Shown here one piece after another: positions 34,153 to 45,793 of a DNA stretch of 64,000 bases. The DNA is from Flammulina velutipes (lineage: Eukaryota > Basidiomycota > Agaricomycetes > Agaricales > Physalacriaceae), in NCBI GenBank assembly GCA_011800155.1, contig CM022373.1, positions 868,001 through 932,000 on the forward strand. Direction: 5' to 3'. Under the pieces are notes generated by a model. It saw nothing but the letters and a program-made list of their open reading frames with translations. It was not told the origin of the DNA and made no database searches. Position numbers and translations under genes: made by a program. Position 1 is the stretch's first letter; each line of letters starts with the position of its first letter.

Positions 34153-37005
34153 ATGGCCGCCTCTCTGATTACCGTCCTTCGCAACAGTGCGTGCACGGAC
34201 GTCTGTGCGCAGATTCGCCGCTAATTATGCCCAGAATTTCTCGATGCAATACGCTCAGTAGAACCACCAGGAAAATGGAAGATCTTGGTCGTCGATGAGC
34301 ATTCCCAGAAGCTGCTGGGCTCGGTGCTCAAGCAGTTCGATGTCCTGGAGGAGAACGTGACCCGTGTGTACCATTTATTATTCTGCTCTCATCTAACAGA
34401 ACGACAGTCATCGAATCGATATCAAACTATCGCGAACCACAGCCCGAATTCGAGGCGATGTACTTGCTCATGCCGACCACCCAGAACGTCGACCGCGTTA
34501 TTCGAGACTTCTCTCCGCCAACTCGCCAATATGCAGCGGCACATCTTTTCTTTGTCGAAGGTACAGACAGCAACGAATATCACTGTGTTGTATTGAACGC
34601 TTGTAGGCCTTCCGGAACACCTCTTCGAGCGTCTAACCGCATCCCCGGCCGAGCCACATCTCAAGGGCCTCCGGGATCTCTTTGTCAACTTCGCCGGTCA
34701 GTGCATACCACATATTTGCAGCATACTTGCCCATTTTCCTAGCTCTCGAGGCGCAGATGTTCTCCACACAATGTCCAGAGCTGTTCTTCAGCATGTACAG
34801 CCCGCCCCGCACAGAGAATGAATACAAAATGGCACGCGACCGCCTAGAAGAGAGCCTACGCTTCACGAGTAAAATTGTATGTGCCACTCGCATCCGATGA
34901 TCACGTTCCCATGTTTACGCTCTTCAGATTTCTAATATCTGCATATCCTTCAACGAATTTCCCTACATCCGCTACTACGTTCCTGCCAATCACCCTCCGC
35001 TGGGCCCTCTGAAGCCCCATGCTTCAACACGCCCTCCTCCTCCATCAGACCCCAACGCAGGCAGGTGGCGCACCAACCTCGCTCGCGGCGCAGATGCACG
35101 GGCGTATGAAGCCGTAGAAACAGACTACGTGTCCAAACTTCTCGCGTTCATGGTCCAGCACAGCTTGGAAGAACACAAGAAGCAGAACTCGGATTTTGGC
35201 AAGGTTGACGCCACCCGTGGACGATCGACTTTAATTATCACAGATCGATCAATGGATATGATAGCGCCTTTGGTCCACGAATTCACTTATCAAGCTATGG
35301 CCAATGACCTTCTACCCATCGAGGATGGAAGCAAGTACACGTACGTGATTCGTGGTCTTAGGTTCCCCCGAACTCATGATTTCCCCAGATACAAGTTCCA
35401 GTCCTCGATCGGCGCGTTTGAAGATAAGACCGCCACACTCTCCGACCAAGATAATGTATGGACGGCCGTGCGCCATATGCACATGCGAGAAGCTATCGAT
35501 AAGCTCATGGCTGATTTCAACAAATTCTTGGAGGAAAATGCAGTATTCAAAGGGTATGACGATTAAATTACACGCGTCTAATGTTCTCATGCCTTCCCAG
35601 TGACAGCGCCGCGAATCTGAATGACATGAAGGAGATGCTTGCTGGACTTCCTCAGTATCAGGAACAACGGGAAAAGGTAGTTAAACCCACGCTCAAACCG
35701 CATTGTCTTACGTGCTTCGGGACAGTTCTCTCTACATCTCAGCATGGCACAAGAATGTATGGGCATCTTCGAACGCGACAAGCTGCCACTCGTCGCGACG
35801 GTTGAACAGGTGAAGGGTGTCTCCCAGATCACATCTATCCGTTCTCATCCATCCTATAGAATTGCGCGACAGGCATGACAGCAGAGGGAAAGGCACCCAA
35901 GAAGTTGGTGGAAGAAATGGTGCCACTGTTGGATAGTCGGGAAGTCATGTAAGACTGGGCTTTTTGATGATGGCACTTATGCTTAATGCGGTTACAGAAA
36001 CACCAACAAAGTCAGGATAGTCGCTCTGTATATCCAGCACCGTGAAGGTGTTCCAGAAGAGGATCGTCGACGGCTCTATCAGCATGCCCGACTTTCAATC
36101 CCTGAACAAGACGCAGTCAACGCTCTTCTACATCTTGGCGTCCGCATAACAAGGGTTTGAACCTTCCACCTTCCGACTTGAATAACATCTGCTAACTTGG
36201 AGTAGGGGCCTCAAGACCGTGACAACAAGAAGAAACTAAAGCAAAAGCCCAATGACGACGACTATGAGCTTTCACGATTTAAACCACTTCTCAAGACAGT
36301 AATTCAGGTATTTTCCTCAACAGTTCATACTACCAGTGATGCTAACGGCGAACAAGGAAAATTGCGAAAACAAACTCGATCCCGCTCTTTTCCCATATGT
36401 CAAGGAAGCCCCATCCGCCAATCCTACTCCAGTCCAGCGCCCAGCTGCCACACAAGCCCAATCTCTGCGTAGCGCGAAACCCTCATGGCATCAGAAACCT
36501 CGTCCTGGCGCCTCGCAAGATAGCAACCGACAACGCCTATTCGTCTTTGTCGCCGGTGGCATGACTTATTCCGAAGTACGAGAAGTATACCAGCTGTCAT
36601 CTTCTCTCAACAAGGATATATACATTGGTCTGTCTTTTCCCCAACATCCTCGCCAAAATGTTGTATATTCAACATCATACAGGATCTTCACACACCATCA
36701 CCCCTCGGCACTTCGTCGATGACATGAAGGTCTTGGAATTAGCTGGTGTCGGCTCACGGGCGATTCCTAATGGACTACCACCGTTTCCTGGTCCCCGGCC
36801 GTATCAGGAGTTTTACGACGAGAAGTACTTCACGAAGGATGGACCCCGTCCGCAACCGCGACCCAGCCCAGCGACTCTCGCGCCACCGAAGAAAGAGAAG
36901 GGACGCCCGCAGCCGTCCCCGACAGAGTCGTACGCATCTACGAACTCCTTCACGCCTTCGATGAAGGAAGAGAAGAAGAAGAAGAAGGGCTTGTTCCGAT
37001 TCTGA
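34153..37005 (+). CDS. SEC1: Sec1/Munc18-family protein for exocytosis
   Basis: SM proteins bind syntaxin and SNARE complexes and are needed for fusion of secretory vesicles with the plasma membrane. Family landmarks are KWKILVVDEHSQKLL near the start, ISNYREPQPEFEAMYLLMPT, FFSMYSPPRTENEYKMARDR, FNEFPYIRYY, and RSTLIITDRSMDMIAPLVHE, followed by FTYQAMANDLLPI. Later come RRLYQHARLSIPEQDAVNAL and the C-terminal RLFVFVAGGMTYSEVREVYQ. The tail is Pro-rich and ends in a basic EEKKKKKGLFRF stretch. The first exon is short (MAASLITVLRN) and splices with a GTGCGT donor to KFLDAIRSVEPPGK. About a dozen short introns; estimated 730 residues, matching yeast Sec1 (724). The exocytic Sec1 rather than Vps45 or Sly1 is favoured by the basic tail and length. 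Confidence 0.95.
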
Positions 37006-37336
37006 TTTTTTTTGGTTACTGTGCTAGTATGTTGGTTGGGTTCTGGTTGGGTGGATGGATGAATGGATGATGATTGGAGTATTCCTGGACATAATTAAGA
37101 TACACAAACGTCTTCGGAATGAACCTTTGGTGTTTGACTGTAACGGTCCTTGCGATGGTACAGTTTGAGGAAACATTGATAGGTATGCACCTGAATTCCT
37201 GAAGATAGGATACGTCCCAATGTGAACGCAGCGATTGTCCATGGCGACAGTGAAGAATTACAATACAGATACTTGGGCTGCCCCTGTTTCTGAGCAAGCG
37301 CAGCATATTTTGTACGAGCCAACTTCACGTATTGAA
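37006..37336. other. Convergent intergenic region between SEC1 and the DEAH helicase
   Basis: This 331-bp gap holds the two 3' flanks. It contains a small imperfect GGAT/GAAT repeat (37052-37073). No gene was recognised. Confidence 0.55.
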
Positions 37337-40057
37337 TTAATGCGTTACCGCTGTACGACGCTTCTCTTGGTATCCCATCCCATGCTCCACTAGCCAGTCC
37401 GGTTCAATTTCCGTCAAGATACGAATCCTAGATCACAAATGTCAGTTCAACGATCCAACAACCAAAGCAAAAAAACTCACTGTGTCTTCTTCGTTTCTTC
37501 CATTTCATGGAAAATGACCCATCCCGACTTGGGTTTTCTCGTGAAGAGCACAGAAGTAGGATGTGTATGCAGAATTTTGTCACCCCGCACAGATCGATAC
37601 GTGCCGTCTGGCAGCCATCGAGCACCATTTCGCGCATAGCCGCTCACAAGACACCTTCGGAGTCGAGTCGCGTCTCCTTGGCAGCTACTCAAGGGCAGGT
37701 TGAACCTTTGCATGTATTTCTTGAGTTGAGCGCGGATTGAGACTGCGCGAGACATGCCACGGAAGGACAGCGCGTGAGCCTTGCACCAACTTGAGGCCTT
37801 TCCGGCGCGTACGAACGCGTTATATGCTGACAGGAATTGAGCTCCGAATTTAAGTGATGGATTAGAAGACCCACCATTAAGAAGCGTCAAATGGTCCTTC
37901 AGTCTATGTTAGTTAACACGATGAAGTATCGCGGGCAGACGTACCCCTTCTTCTGCAGTAAACTTCCGGCGCTCCAATTCTGCCAACGCCCCAGGAGCTC
38001 CATCGGGAATCACGAACACGTCCTGATAAAACCAGTCAGCTATCTTCATGATAATGCAGCAATTAACGTACCTGAACAGAAGTCATAGCCGCAATGGTCA
38101 AAATCTCTTCCCCACAATTATACTCTTTCGACTTGAACAACTGCTCAAAGTCAGCACCCGCCGACATCGTAGACCAATAAGGCATACCATTCTAGCAATG
38201 TTCACCTCCACAGGACATTCAGCTACCTGCTCTCCCATCACAGTCAAACGCCCATCTTCACCGATCATCCCAGCAGCAGCCAACCCCTCTAGCGCACGCA
38301 GCACTGTTTCTGCTGGTGGAGCAGACACCCACTCGAATTTCATCAAATCATCGATTCCAAGTGACTTCAGCTGCAGTATTGGAGTCGTCATATCCGTCCG
38401 AGTGATCTCAGGCGGCATAGAACGCGGGAGGGCGTCGAAGGCTGAAGCGGGGTACAGCCTGTAACAAACACCTGCAGAAGTGCGTCCTGCTCGACCAGCC
38501 CTTTGTGTCGCTGACTGAACTGAAGCAGGTATCGTCACCAAGGAGGAAAGGCCGGTGGTGGGGTTGTAAGTTCTAATCTTGCAGTGGTTGAGATTAGCTT
38601 GGAGTCAGTTCATTGAGAAGGATCTCCCACTTTGACGAAGCCGCAATCGATAACGAATTTAATGCCCTCGATGGTGACACTGGCCTATGATTGTCTAAGT
38701 AAACGAATGCCAACATGCGAAATGACTTACCTCTGCTATATTTGTCGACACAATGACTTTCCGAGACCCAGGCTGGGCGGACTCGAAGACGCGTAACTGT
38801 TCCTCTGTTGTTAAACCGGCGTGGAGAGCCAAAGGGATAAGACGATTGGCGGAACGAGGGAGCCTAATGAACATGAGAGATATGTATTCTTGGGAGGTCC
38901 TATACGTACGAAACGAGTAACTCTGCCATGAACTCCAAACACCTCTCAATTTCTTCACGACCCGTCAGGAAAATAAGAATATCTCCTGTTATTGGCTAGT
39001 AAGGTTAGAGGACCATATACCTGATGCAAAAAACAGCTCACCTGAAGGTTGATGTTATATGCTGTTTCCGCAGCAGTGCGAACGTAGTCGGGCACTGGAT
39101 TTTCAGAGTAGGCAACATCAACGGGGTACATGCGTCCTTCCAGACTGATGATAGTGGCCTCGTCTGCAGCGTTGTTGGATGTGAAGTATTCCAGGAAATA
39201 AGAGGCATCCAGTGTTGCTGACGAGACAATGAGGCGTAAACTAGGTCGCTTGCGTCGAATTCTGGGATGATGGTTAGAGACAGTCATGGATGACAATTGC
39301 TCAGTCCGTACTTTTTGAGGATTCCTAGTAGAAGGTCGGTGTAGACGCTGCGTTCGTGAGCTTCGTCGATCTAGAAGACAGTTCAAATACGCCAGATTAA
39401 TGACAGTAGGTGGACAGACCATTATGACGCTGTAACGCGTCAAAAGAGGATCGACAAGCGTCTCGCGAAACAACATACCATCCGTCATGTATAGAATTCG
39501 CGTTCGCTCCTTGTCGCTGAGGTCTTCAAAACGTATCGTATATCCAACCTGCAGCAAGTCAATGATGAATTCCAGATGGTATGCATAGAGACTGACCTCG
39601 TCGCCGAGCATAGATCCAACTTCTGCCGCGACACGGCCTGCAACAGAGGTTGCAGCGACGCGACGCGGTTGTGTACATGCAATGACATTTCCTTCGGATG
39701 CCCATCCAGCTTCGTATAGATATTGTGGGAGCTCTGTGACAGTTCAGACCAATACAGTCAGAAAATGCTATAACTTACGAGTGGTTTTCCCGCATCCCGT
39801 TTGTCCAACCACAATGGTAACCCCGTGCTTCTCAATGCAATACAAAAGCTTTTCGCCTAGATCACCAAGGTTAATAGGAAATGCAAGTTGTAGAATGGTG
39901 GCGCACGATGTTTGAATATCGGTAATCGTTCTCGCTGGCTGGACACTGACATCGACGCGTACGGCGACGACGAGATAACATTTCCTTCTTGTGCTGTTGC
40001 TCTATCGAGGGTGCTTCCCGGCTCGACGGCGCCAGGTTTCCAAAATTTGAGAGACAT
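37337..40057 (-). CDS. DHX35: DEAH-box RNA helicase, DHX35 type
   Basis: DHX35-like helicases are found in late spliceosomes and unwind RNA using ATP. The start MSLKFWKPGAVEPG is characteristic of DHX35. Helicase motifs in order are I (VVGQTGCGKTT, split by an intron), Ia (TQPRRVAATSVAGRVA), Ib (YMTDGMLFRE), II (DEAHERS), III (SATLDA), IV (ILIFLTGREEIE), V (VSTNIAEASVTI) and VI (QRAGRAGRTSAGVCYRLY). The winged-helix/ratchet part has PILQLKSLGIDDLMKFEW, and the OB-fold part ends with SGWVIFHEMEETKKTQ and the last exon IRILTEIEPDWL...RRTAVTH. Estimated length, about 700 residues, matches human DHX35 (703). The upstream in-frame codon is TTG, so the ATG at 40057 is the start. Prp43 is ruled out by the N-terminus. 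Confidence 0.94.
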
Positions 40058-40335
40058 GATGGTAAGAGGCAAGGGTTTGATGACTAACTACTATGGTAGA
40101 AATTACTTGAAAGCTTGCTTCCCAATCCCAGATAACGATACATAACTTCAAGTCAATGAATACGGGCGGCGTGGTACACTCTTCCAGGTATATTTACTTA
40201 CATCATAAAATAATACAAGAGATTTTACAAGTCAGAGAAAAAGAAATCGCTATTTGTGGGAGGCGACCCCGTCGTCAGTCCACTTGGTATTTCAACCCTC
40301 TCCCCAGAAAGATCTAGGGGATGGATGATAAGTTC

Positions 40336-43105
40336 TCAGCCCCAATGCACATACTCACAAAACTCACCCAAAAGTTTGATCTTCAATCCAATCTCTGTGA
40401 GCGCCTGGACGAACCCAGCCGTTTCCTGCGAAGCAACATGCCCTCCATCGCGGCGCAACATGTTCAGCCCATCTGTCCAGTCAGCCCAACGTGACTGATC
40501 TGGCGCAATCTGGTCGGCAAGTGAACCTTCGTGTGCACTTAAGAGCGAAAATGATAGCGGCGACGGCCCCAGGGGAGACGTCTGGGGGAGGTCGCTGTGG
40601 TCCCGAAGAACGTTGGGAGGCGGAATGCATGTTCCCGTCGCGATTTCGCTGATGGCAGCAACCTCAATTCGCTCCGGTAGATCCTCGAGTCCAGTTCGTA
40701 CGGGGAATTTCATTGGACTATCGACGTAGTACAAGTGTTTTAGCGAGTTGTCCTGTGAGGCGGGTCAGGAGGATAAGGGTTCGAGCAGAATAGAAGCCTT
40801 ACCAGTCGCATAAAGCGCCATGGTTTACTCGGACGACGAGAGGTGTCTTTGGGTATCGGAGACGCCTGCGAGTATGCATTTACGAACCAAGCACCTTGGA
40901 GGAGACATTGTATTCGTTGTTGTCTAACAAACTCGTAGGACTCCTTGTAAATCTTTGCTCGGAGATTTCTGCGAGCAGTTCAAAAACAGAGAAAAACGGA
41001 TGCAAGAGCACTCACCTTATAGGTACCTTGCTTAGAAGATCATCTTCCATTTCAAGCTCCTTCATTTGTCGCTCGCGTATAGCACGGTACTCGCATTCGA
41101 GGAAGTCGTGCTCAACCTCATGCCAAGGTCGAGCATTCTCGGCTCGGAGGGCAACTTTTACTCTTACAGAGTGTCAGACTGATATCCGATGCCGTATCTT
41201 GCAGGTCTACTTACTGGCTTCGAACAATGGCGGCCACACGAGTAAAGTCGTCCGAGGCGGCACCGCTCTCGCTCCACATGCGAATGAAAAACCGCGTCGC
41301 CAGGGAATGTACCTTGTTAAAGTCCATGAAAAACGGCTGGAATGTAGTCGACGTCGAGTCTGTGCGATGATATTAGTTATAATATTTGTTTCGTAGAGTC
41401 AATTCATACAGCCCGGCGCAAATATTGCCCAATAATCTGAAAGAAGTTCGACGACCTCGTTTGATGCTTTCGCGATGGGACACCGTCGCTTTTCGGGTCG
41501 ACTTAGTTGCTCCAATACCAACTAGGAGATCGGGTCAGCGCAATTGGGGGGAAACAGCAGTACGAACACACCTTGGAAAAGTCTGGTTCTCGCTTCACAA
41601 AGCTTTTCTGCGGTCACGAAGGTCGGGCGTCAAATGTGGAAGAACAAATTAAAACTTGAGCATTTACCAGACAATCCAGCCCCAAAACCCCGACGCCTCG
41701 GAATTCTTCGTCGATGTCCTCGCTTTCGAAACCAATTTTCCGCCATTTGATAGGGAAGTTTTCTTCGTCTCGTTCCTCTTGTAGTTTGCTGCTAGCCCAT
41801 ATGAAGTTTAGGTCTGCTGCGTGTGCGCGGTCATTGTGCGAGTCCACTTGTGTAGTCTTCTTGCGATGGGTGATGCGGATGATGTTTGCTTGGAAATCGA
41901 GGATGCACGACGTCAAATCGTCCAAGGTTTGGGTAGTCATGAGACGCTGTAGTACCATTAGATGGCGGTGGGGAAGAATACGGTTGGAGACGTACTGCTA
42001 CCGCCTTTCGGACGTTTAACCGCTCAGTCTCTGCAATAAACTCTTCCCAGCGTGAATCGCTGACATGGGAAAGGAGGGAATTAATCAACATCATGCTAAG
42101 TGTAGAGTCAATATCATAACGAGACACAAATGGCTTGGGACACACCTATGCTGCACCGTGGCAGTATCTGCGCTTCCCAACCGATTAACCACAGTCTCCA
42201 AGAGCCCTCGTTCCTTCCGCATCTGTTCAAATACCACGGCGAACCCATAGCGATACACAGAGTCCGGAGGGATGACTGGATGCCCAGTACTGGAGCCCAC
42301 GCCTTGTCCTGGAGCAGTCATTGGGTCTGCCTCGACGAGCTTCTTGAGAATAGCCGTAGCGGGCCTGCACACATTGATGAGAGACTGTGGCGAGGAGAGG
42401 ATTTGTACGACTTTGAATATAAAGGCGTCGTCGAGGTCAGCCCAGCCGTAGTCCAATTCCATCAGGTTTTGCATGACCGTCAGTGCATACTGCAATAACG
42501 GCTCAGTAGGTTCGTCAACCGTAGGAAGTGTAACTAACTGCGAGTGTATTTCCATGGGACGTATTGATGACTTGCACGAGCTCGAAGAGCCCGTCGTTCT
42601 CAATGAAATGATTGGCAAAGACTTGCTCCTGAGATCTGGATGAGCTGAAGACGTGGCGCGTAGGGGTAATGATACGCACGCGAATGAACTTTTGCAAGGA
42701 GAATAGCGTCAACCTAAGCGTCTTCTCATCGCGCTGGCTCAATTTGGTGATGATATCCTTGGCCTCGCGCGACGGCGCAGCGACTAGTCTGTGGCGCCAG
42801 TCAATACAGCGAGCTGGATGATTGCAAGGGACGCACTTCAAGTCGATTTTCGTCTTAATCTTCTTCCTAACATTGTCGTCTGTAACGAGCTCATCGGTAA
42901 TGTCCCTCAGTGCATATTCGGATGGCGCTCCTTTGATTTTGAGATTGACGCAGAGCTGCTTGACGATGTCGTCGACGGTGAGGGTCGGGTCTATCCTGGC
43001 TCGTACGGTGTAACCTTCGCTCGTTGTAACGCTATTGGTGGGAACTAAGCCTGCTCGAACGCCATTCGCCGGGGGCGACGCGACTTGGCTGCGGGTCGCG
43101 CTCAT
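40336..43105 (-). CDS. ELMO/CED-12 family protein
   Basis: In animals ELMO binds DOCK-family exchange factors and helps activate Rac for cytoskeletal movement; a fungal partner is inferred. The N-terminus looks like a ubiquitin-like/Ras-binding region (ARIDPTLTVDDIVKQLCVNL), followed by armadillo-type helices such as LRLTLFSLQKFIR and FIENDGLFELVQVINTSHGN. The ELMO domain region has WRKIGFESEDIDEEFRGVG and LGLDCL. The C-terminal PH domain ends with RWADWTDGLNMLRRDGG and a coiled tail (LTEIGLKIKLLGEFCEYV), matching the WTDGLNAL...MEIKLRLLDLE pattern of human ELMO1. Estimated length is about 700 residues, like ELMO1 (727). About ten or more introns. The ATG at 43105 (MSATRSQ) was chosen; the frame upstream is open but less protein-like. 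Confidence 0.86.
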
Positions 43106-43745
43106 GGCCAGATGAAAGTACGGATGATGGAAGGCATCAACAATTCTGACAGGCAAACACAGCGAGCGGTCAAATTGGAAAATGGATCAACATTCGGTAC
43201 TCATTCAACTGTGTAGCGCCAGACGAGCATAGGTACGTAGAATATACTGGGTTGCAATACGCAACTTTTTCCTCATACAACCTGGACCATCGATGCATCA
43301 GCTTGAAACGCCTGAAAAAATATCAGTAGGCTGCTATGAAGGTGATAGCGATGGGGACAAGTCAGAAAGCGAAATTATCAGCAACTGCACAGCGAACTGT
43401 GCTCAGACTGACGTGCAAACGTAGTAAAAAAGGTTCATCTTGAAAAGCATGGAAAGGAAATAGAACTCACGATGAACACAACTTGAAGAAAGCGAATGGG
43501 AACAAATGAGGATGCTGAATTCAACGACGTTGAGAGAGAACAAGAGGATTTGGGTGCGACCAAAAACACTTATAAAAACTGTCGTGGGAAAATATTACTG
43601 ATCACGATCGCTAAAGTCTGCGCCACAATAGATGTTACTCGGACTCATGTTGTAATCCTAGTACATGTTTGTTTATTGTCATAACGTCTAAAGCTCAAGT
43701 CCAGTTGAATATGTCGGTGACCGTGAATAAATAGCAAGTAGAACG
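43106..43745. other. Intergenic: ELMO promoter and 3' flank of cystathionine beta-synthase
   Basis: This 640-bp gap lies upstream of the minus-strand ELMO gene and downstream of the minus-strand cystathionine beta-synthase. I looked for a continuation of the synthase with CBS repeats on the minus strand and saw none. No gene was recognised. Confidence 0.55.
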
Positions 43746-45251
43746 CTATTTGTGCAGAACTTTCGCGATAACACCAGCCAAGGGAGATGGCTCACGCTCC
43801 ATAGCGAGTTTGATAAACCATTCCTTGCTCATGTAATTCCGGATCCTATCGATCAGTAAGCCAACTGAGTTTGAATGAAGTCAATATACACTCACCCGTC
43901 AGGAAGGAGCACGACTACGTTCGCACCTGGAGTGCTCGCAATCTTCTTCCCCTTCTCACTCTCCTTCAACCATTGGATTGCACCAGAGAGGGAACTTCCA
44001 GAGCTTCCGCCGACCAGCAATCCCTCAGACTGCATCAAGGCTTGAACTGACTCAAAAGAGACCTGGTCAGAGGTCTTGATCCACACGTCCACGTCAGCCA
44101 CATCGCGAGAGAGTACGTCGGGAATGAAGTCGTAGCCGATGCCTTCAACTATGTACTGTGATCCCATTCCGTCTACATTGAGACTATCTGGGTATGCGAG
44201 AATGCTGCCTTTCTGTGAACGCGTCATGATAGATCGAATGAAAATTGTGCCATACTCACGGGATCTGTCGCCACGATGATACAATCCTTGTTGTGCGTTT
44301 TCTTCAGCGCGCGCGACGTTCCGGTGACGGTACCACCAGTGCCTGCGCCAGCCACGAATACATCGACCTTTCCACTTGATGGTTTGGCAGGCGTCGATGG
44401 CGTTGATACTACTGCTGAGATTATCTCGGGTCCGGTAGTGAGTTCATGCGCAAGCGGGTTATTGACCTGTCGAAGCCGGTGTGTAAGATCCGAGAACACA
44501 AGAAGAGGGGAGCACCACCCACATTGCGGTACTGATCCAAGATGATACCATGCGGAATTTCTCGCTGGAGTTTCTGGGCCACACCTAGAGTCGTTAAGGA
44601 ATTCAGCCACGAGACGCTGGGAGTATGGCAGAAGAATTCTACCTATATGGCTCTCGGGAGAATCCCAAGCGGCCTCTGTGGGAGTGCGGACGACCTCGGC
44701 GCCCAGTGCGCGAAGAGCTGCTTCCTTCTCCTACAAGAGAAATTAGTGTCGAGACTGGTGCAGATGGAAAAGACGAACAAGAGACATCTTATTGGGCAGT
44801 GTTATAATCACTGAATAACCCTGATCTGTAGTATTCAGTATCCTTCCAAGTGTGCAATCCATTACACGTTACCTTGATAGCGCAGGCCATAGCGAGACCG
44901 ATACCTGCGTAAGTCGATAAGCAAGGCGACCATAACCATCACACAAGGATCACATACCGGTGTTACCAGATGTTGGCTCTATCACGACGCTTTTGCCGGG
45001 GATGAGCTTGCCCTCCTTCTCAGCTGCTTCTACCATTGCTTTTGCGATCCTGTCCTTGACGGATCCACCAGCGGACATGTATTCGACCTTACCCACTGTT
45101 CAATTTTGGTGAGCCAGTGCCCCAGACTCTGACTGCCACGGTACTTACATAGATTGCAATTGAGTCCATAGAGCTTAGCGAGTCGATCCAGACGAATGAG
45201 GGGGGTGTTACCCACAGCGTCGAGCGCAGAGTCAAGAATTTGAGGTGACAT
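43746..45251 (-). CDS. CYS4: Cystathionine beta-synthase, catalytic domain only
   Basis: The enzyme condenses homocysteine and serine to cystathionine in the cytosol (transsulfuration). It begins with the short [20 protein letters not shown] segment; the PLP lysine lies in [17 protein letters not shown]. The substrate loop is [20 protein letters not shown] and the phosphate-binding loop is [10 protein letters not shown]. The motifs [39 protein letters not shown] and [16 protein letters not shown] favour cystathionine beta-synthase over cysteine synthase. It stops soon after [12 protein letters not shown], giving about 370 residues. The C-terminal pair of CBS (Bateman) repeats found in yeast (507 residues) and human is missing, as is the human N-terminal heme-binding Cys/His region. 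Several introns were traced, one with a GTTCGT donor after KMSL. Confidence 0.92.
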
Positions 45252-45563
45252 GATGGTAAGAGAAAGAGACGTGTTGCCGCAATTTTTGAGATCCGTGCGG
45301 CAACCCGATCAGTGGCGCACCAGATGAGGTATGGTTAGGGTTATGTTATGTCTTTGCACCTAACGTGAACGCTCGTATCATCTGTACTAGGTATGGTATA
45401 AGTTCAAAGTAAGGCGAACGGGATAGAGTTGTATTCATTGAGCTTTGTAGACAATATAGTAAAATTCACGCTTGCTACTTGCTTGCGCATCTAGGTATCG
45501 CTTCCCCTAGGGATTAGATGTTGGTAAGTGCTCTGTGCTGCTCGGGAACTTTGAAACGCCTAC

Positions 45564-45763
45564 CTGAATTAATCTGTTGATTTCCGCACGAATAGTAGGG
45601 GCATCGGGTCCCTCGTAATTTCTCAAGACTTTCATCTCTGCTGGTACACCTTTGAAACCACCAACAATTGCGTAGGTAGCCTTTGCGATGGGCCGGACGT
45701 CATAAAATTTGTCTTTGAATCTGAGCTTGATGTTTTTCGGTACGTCGTTATCTCTGTTGAAAC
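45564..45763 (-). pseudogene. One-exon partial copy of the adjacent kinase-like gene
   Basis: This 200-nt exon-like piece is preceded by an AG acceptor and followed by a GTAGGC donor. It encodes NIKLRFKDKFYDVRPIAKAT, then AIVGGFKG, PAEMKVLRN and TIRAEINRLIQ. This matches the N-lobe exon of the next gene upstream (IKKVKLGPTQYNLQPLSAAD, IVGGFKDAAAILKVV, KTKQEIRFLEK) and ends at the same exon boundary. No signal-peptide exon or kinase C-lobe follows it, so it is taken as a truncated tandem duplicate. It could instead be an alternative terminal exon of the upstream gene. Confidence 0.6.
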
Positions 45764-45793
45764 CTGTCAATACGATGCAGTGCTTAAGCAGTG

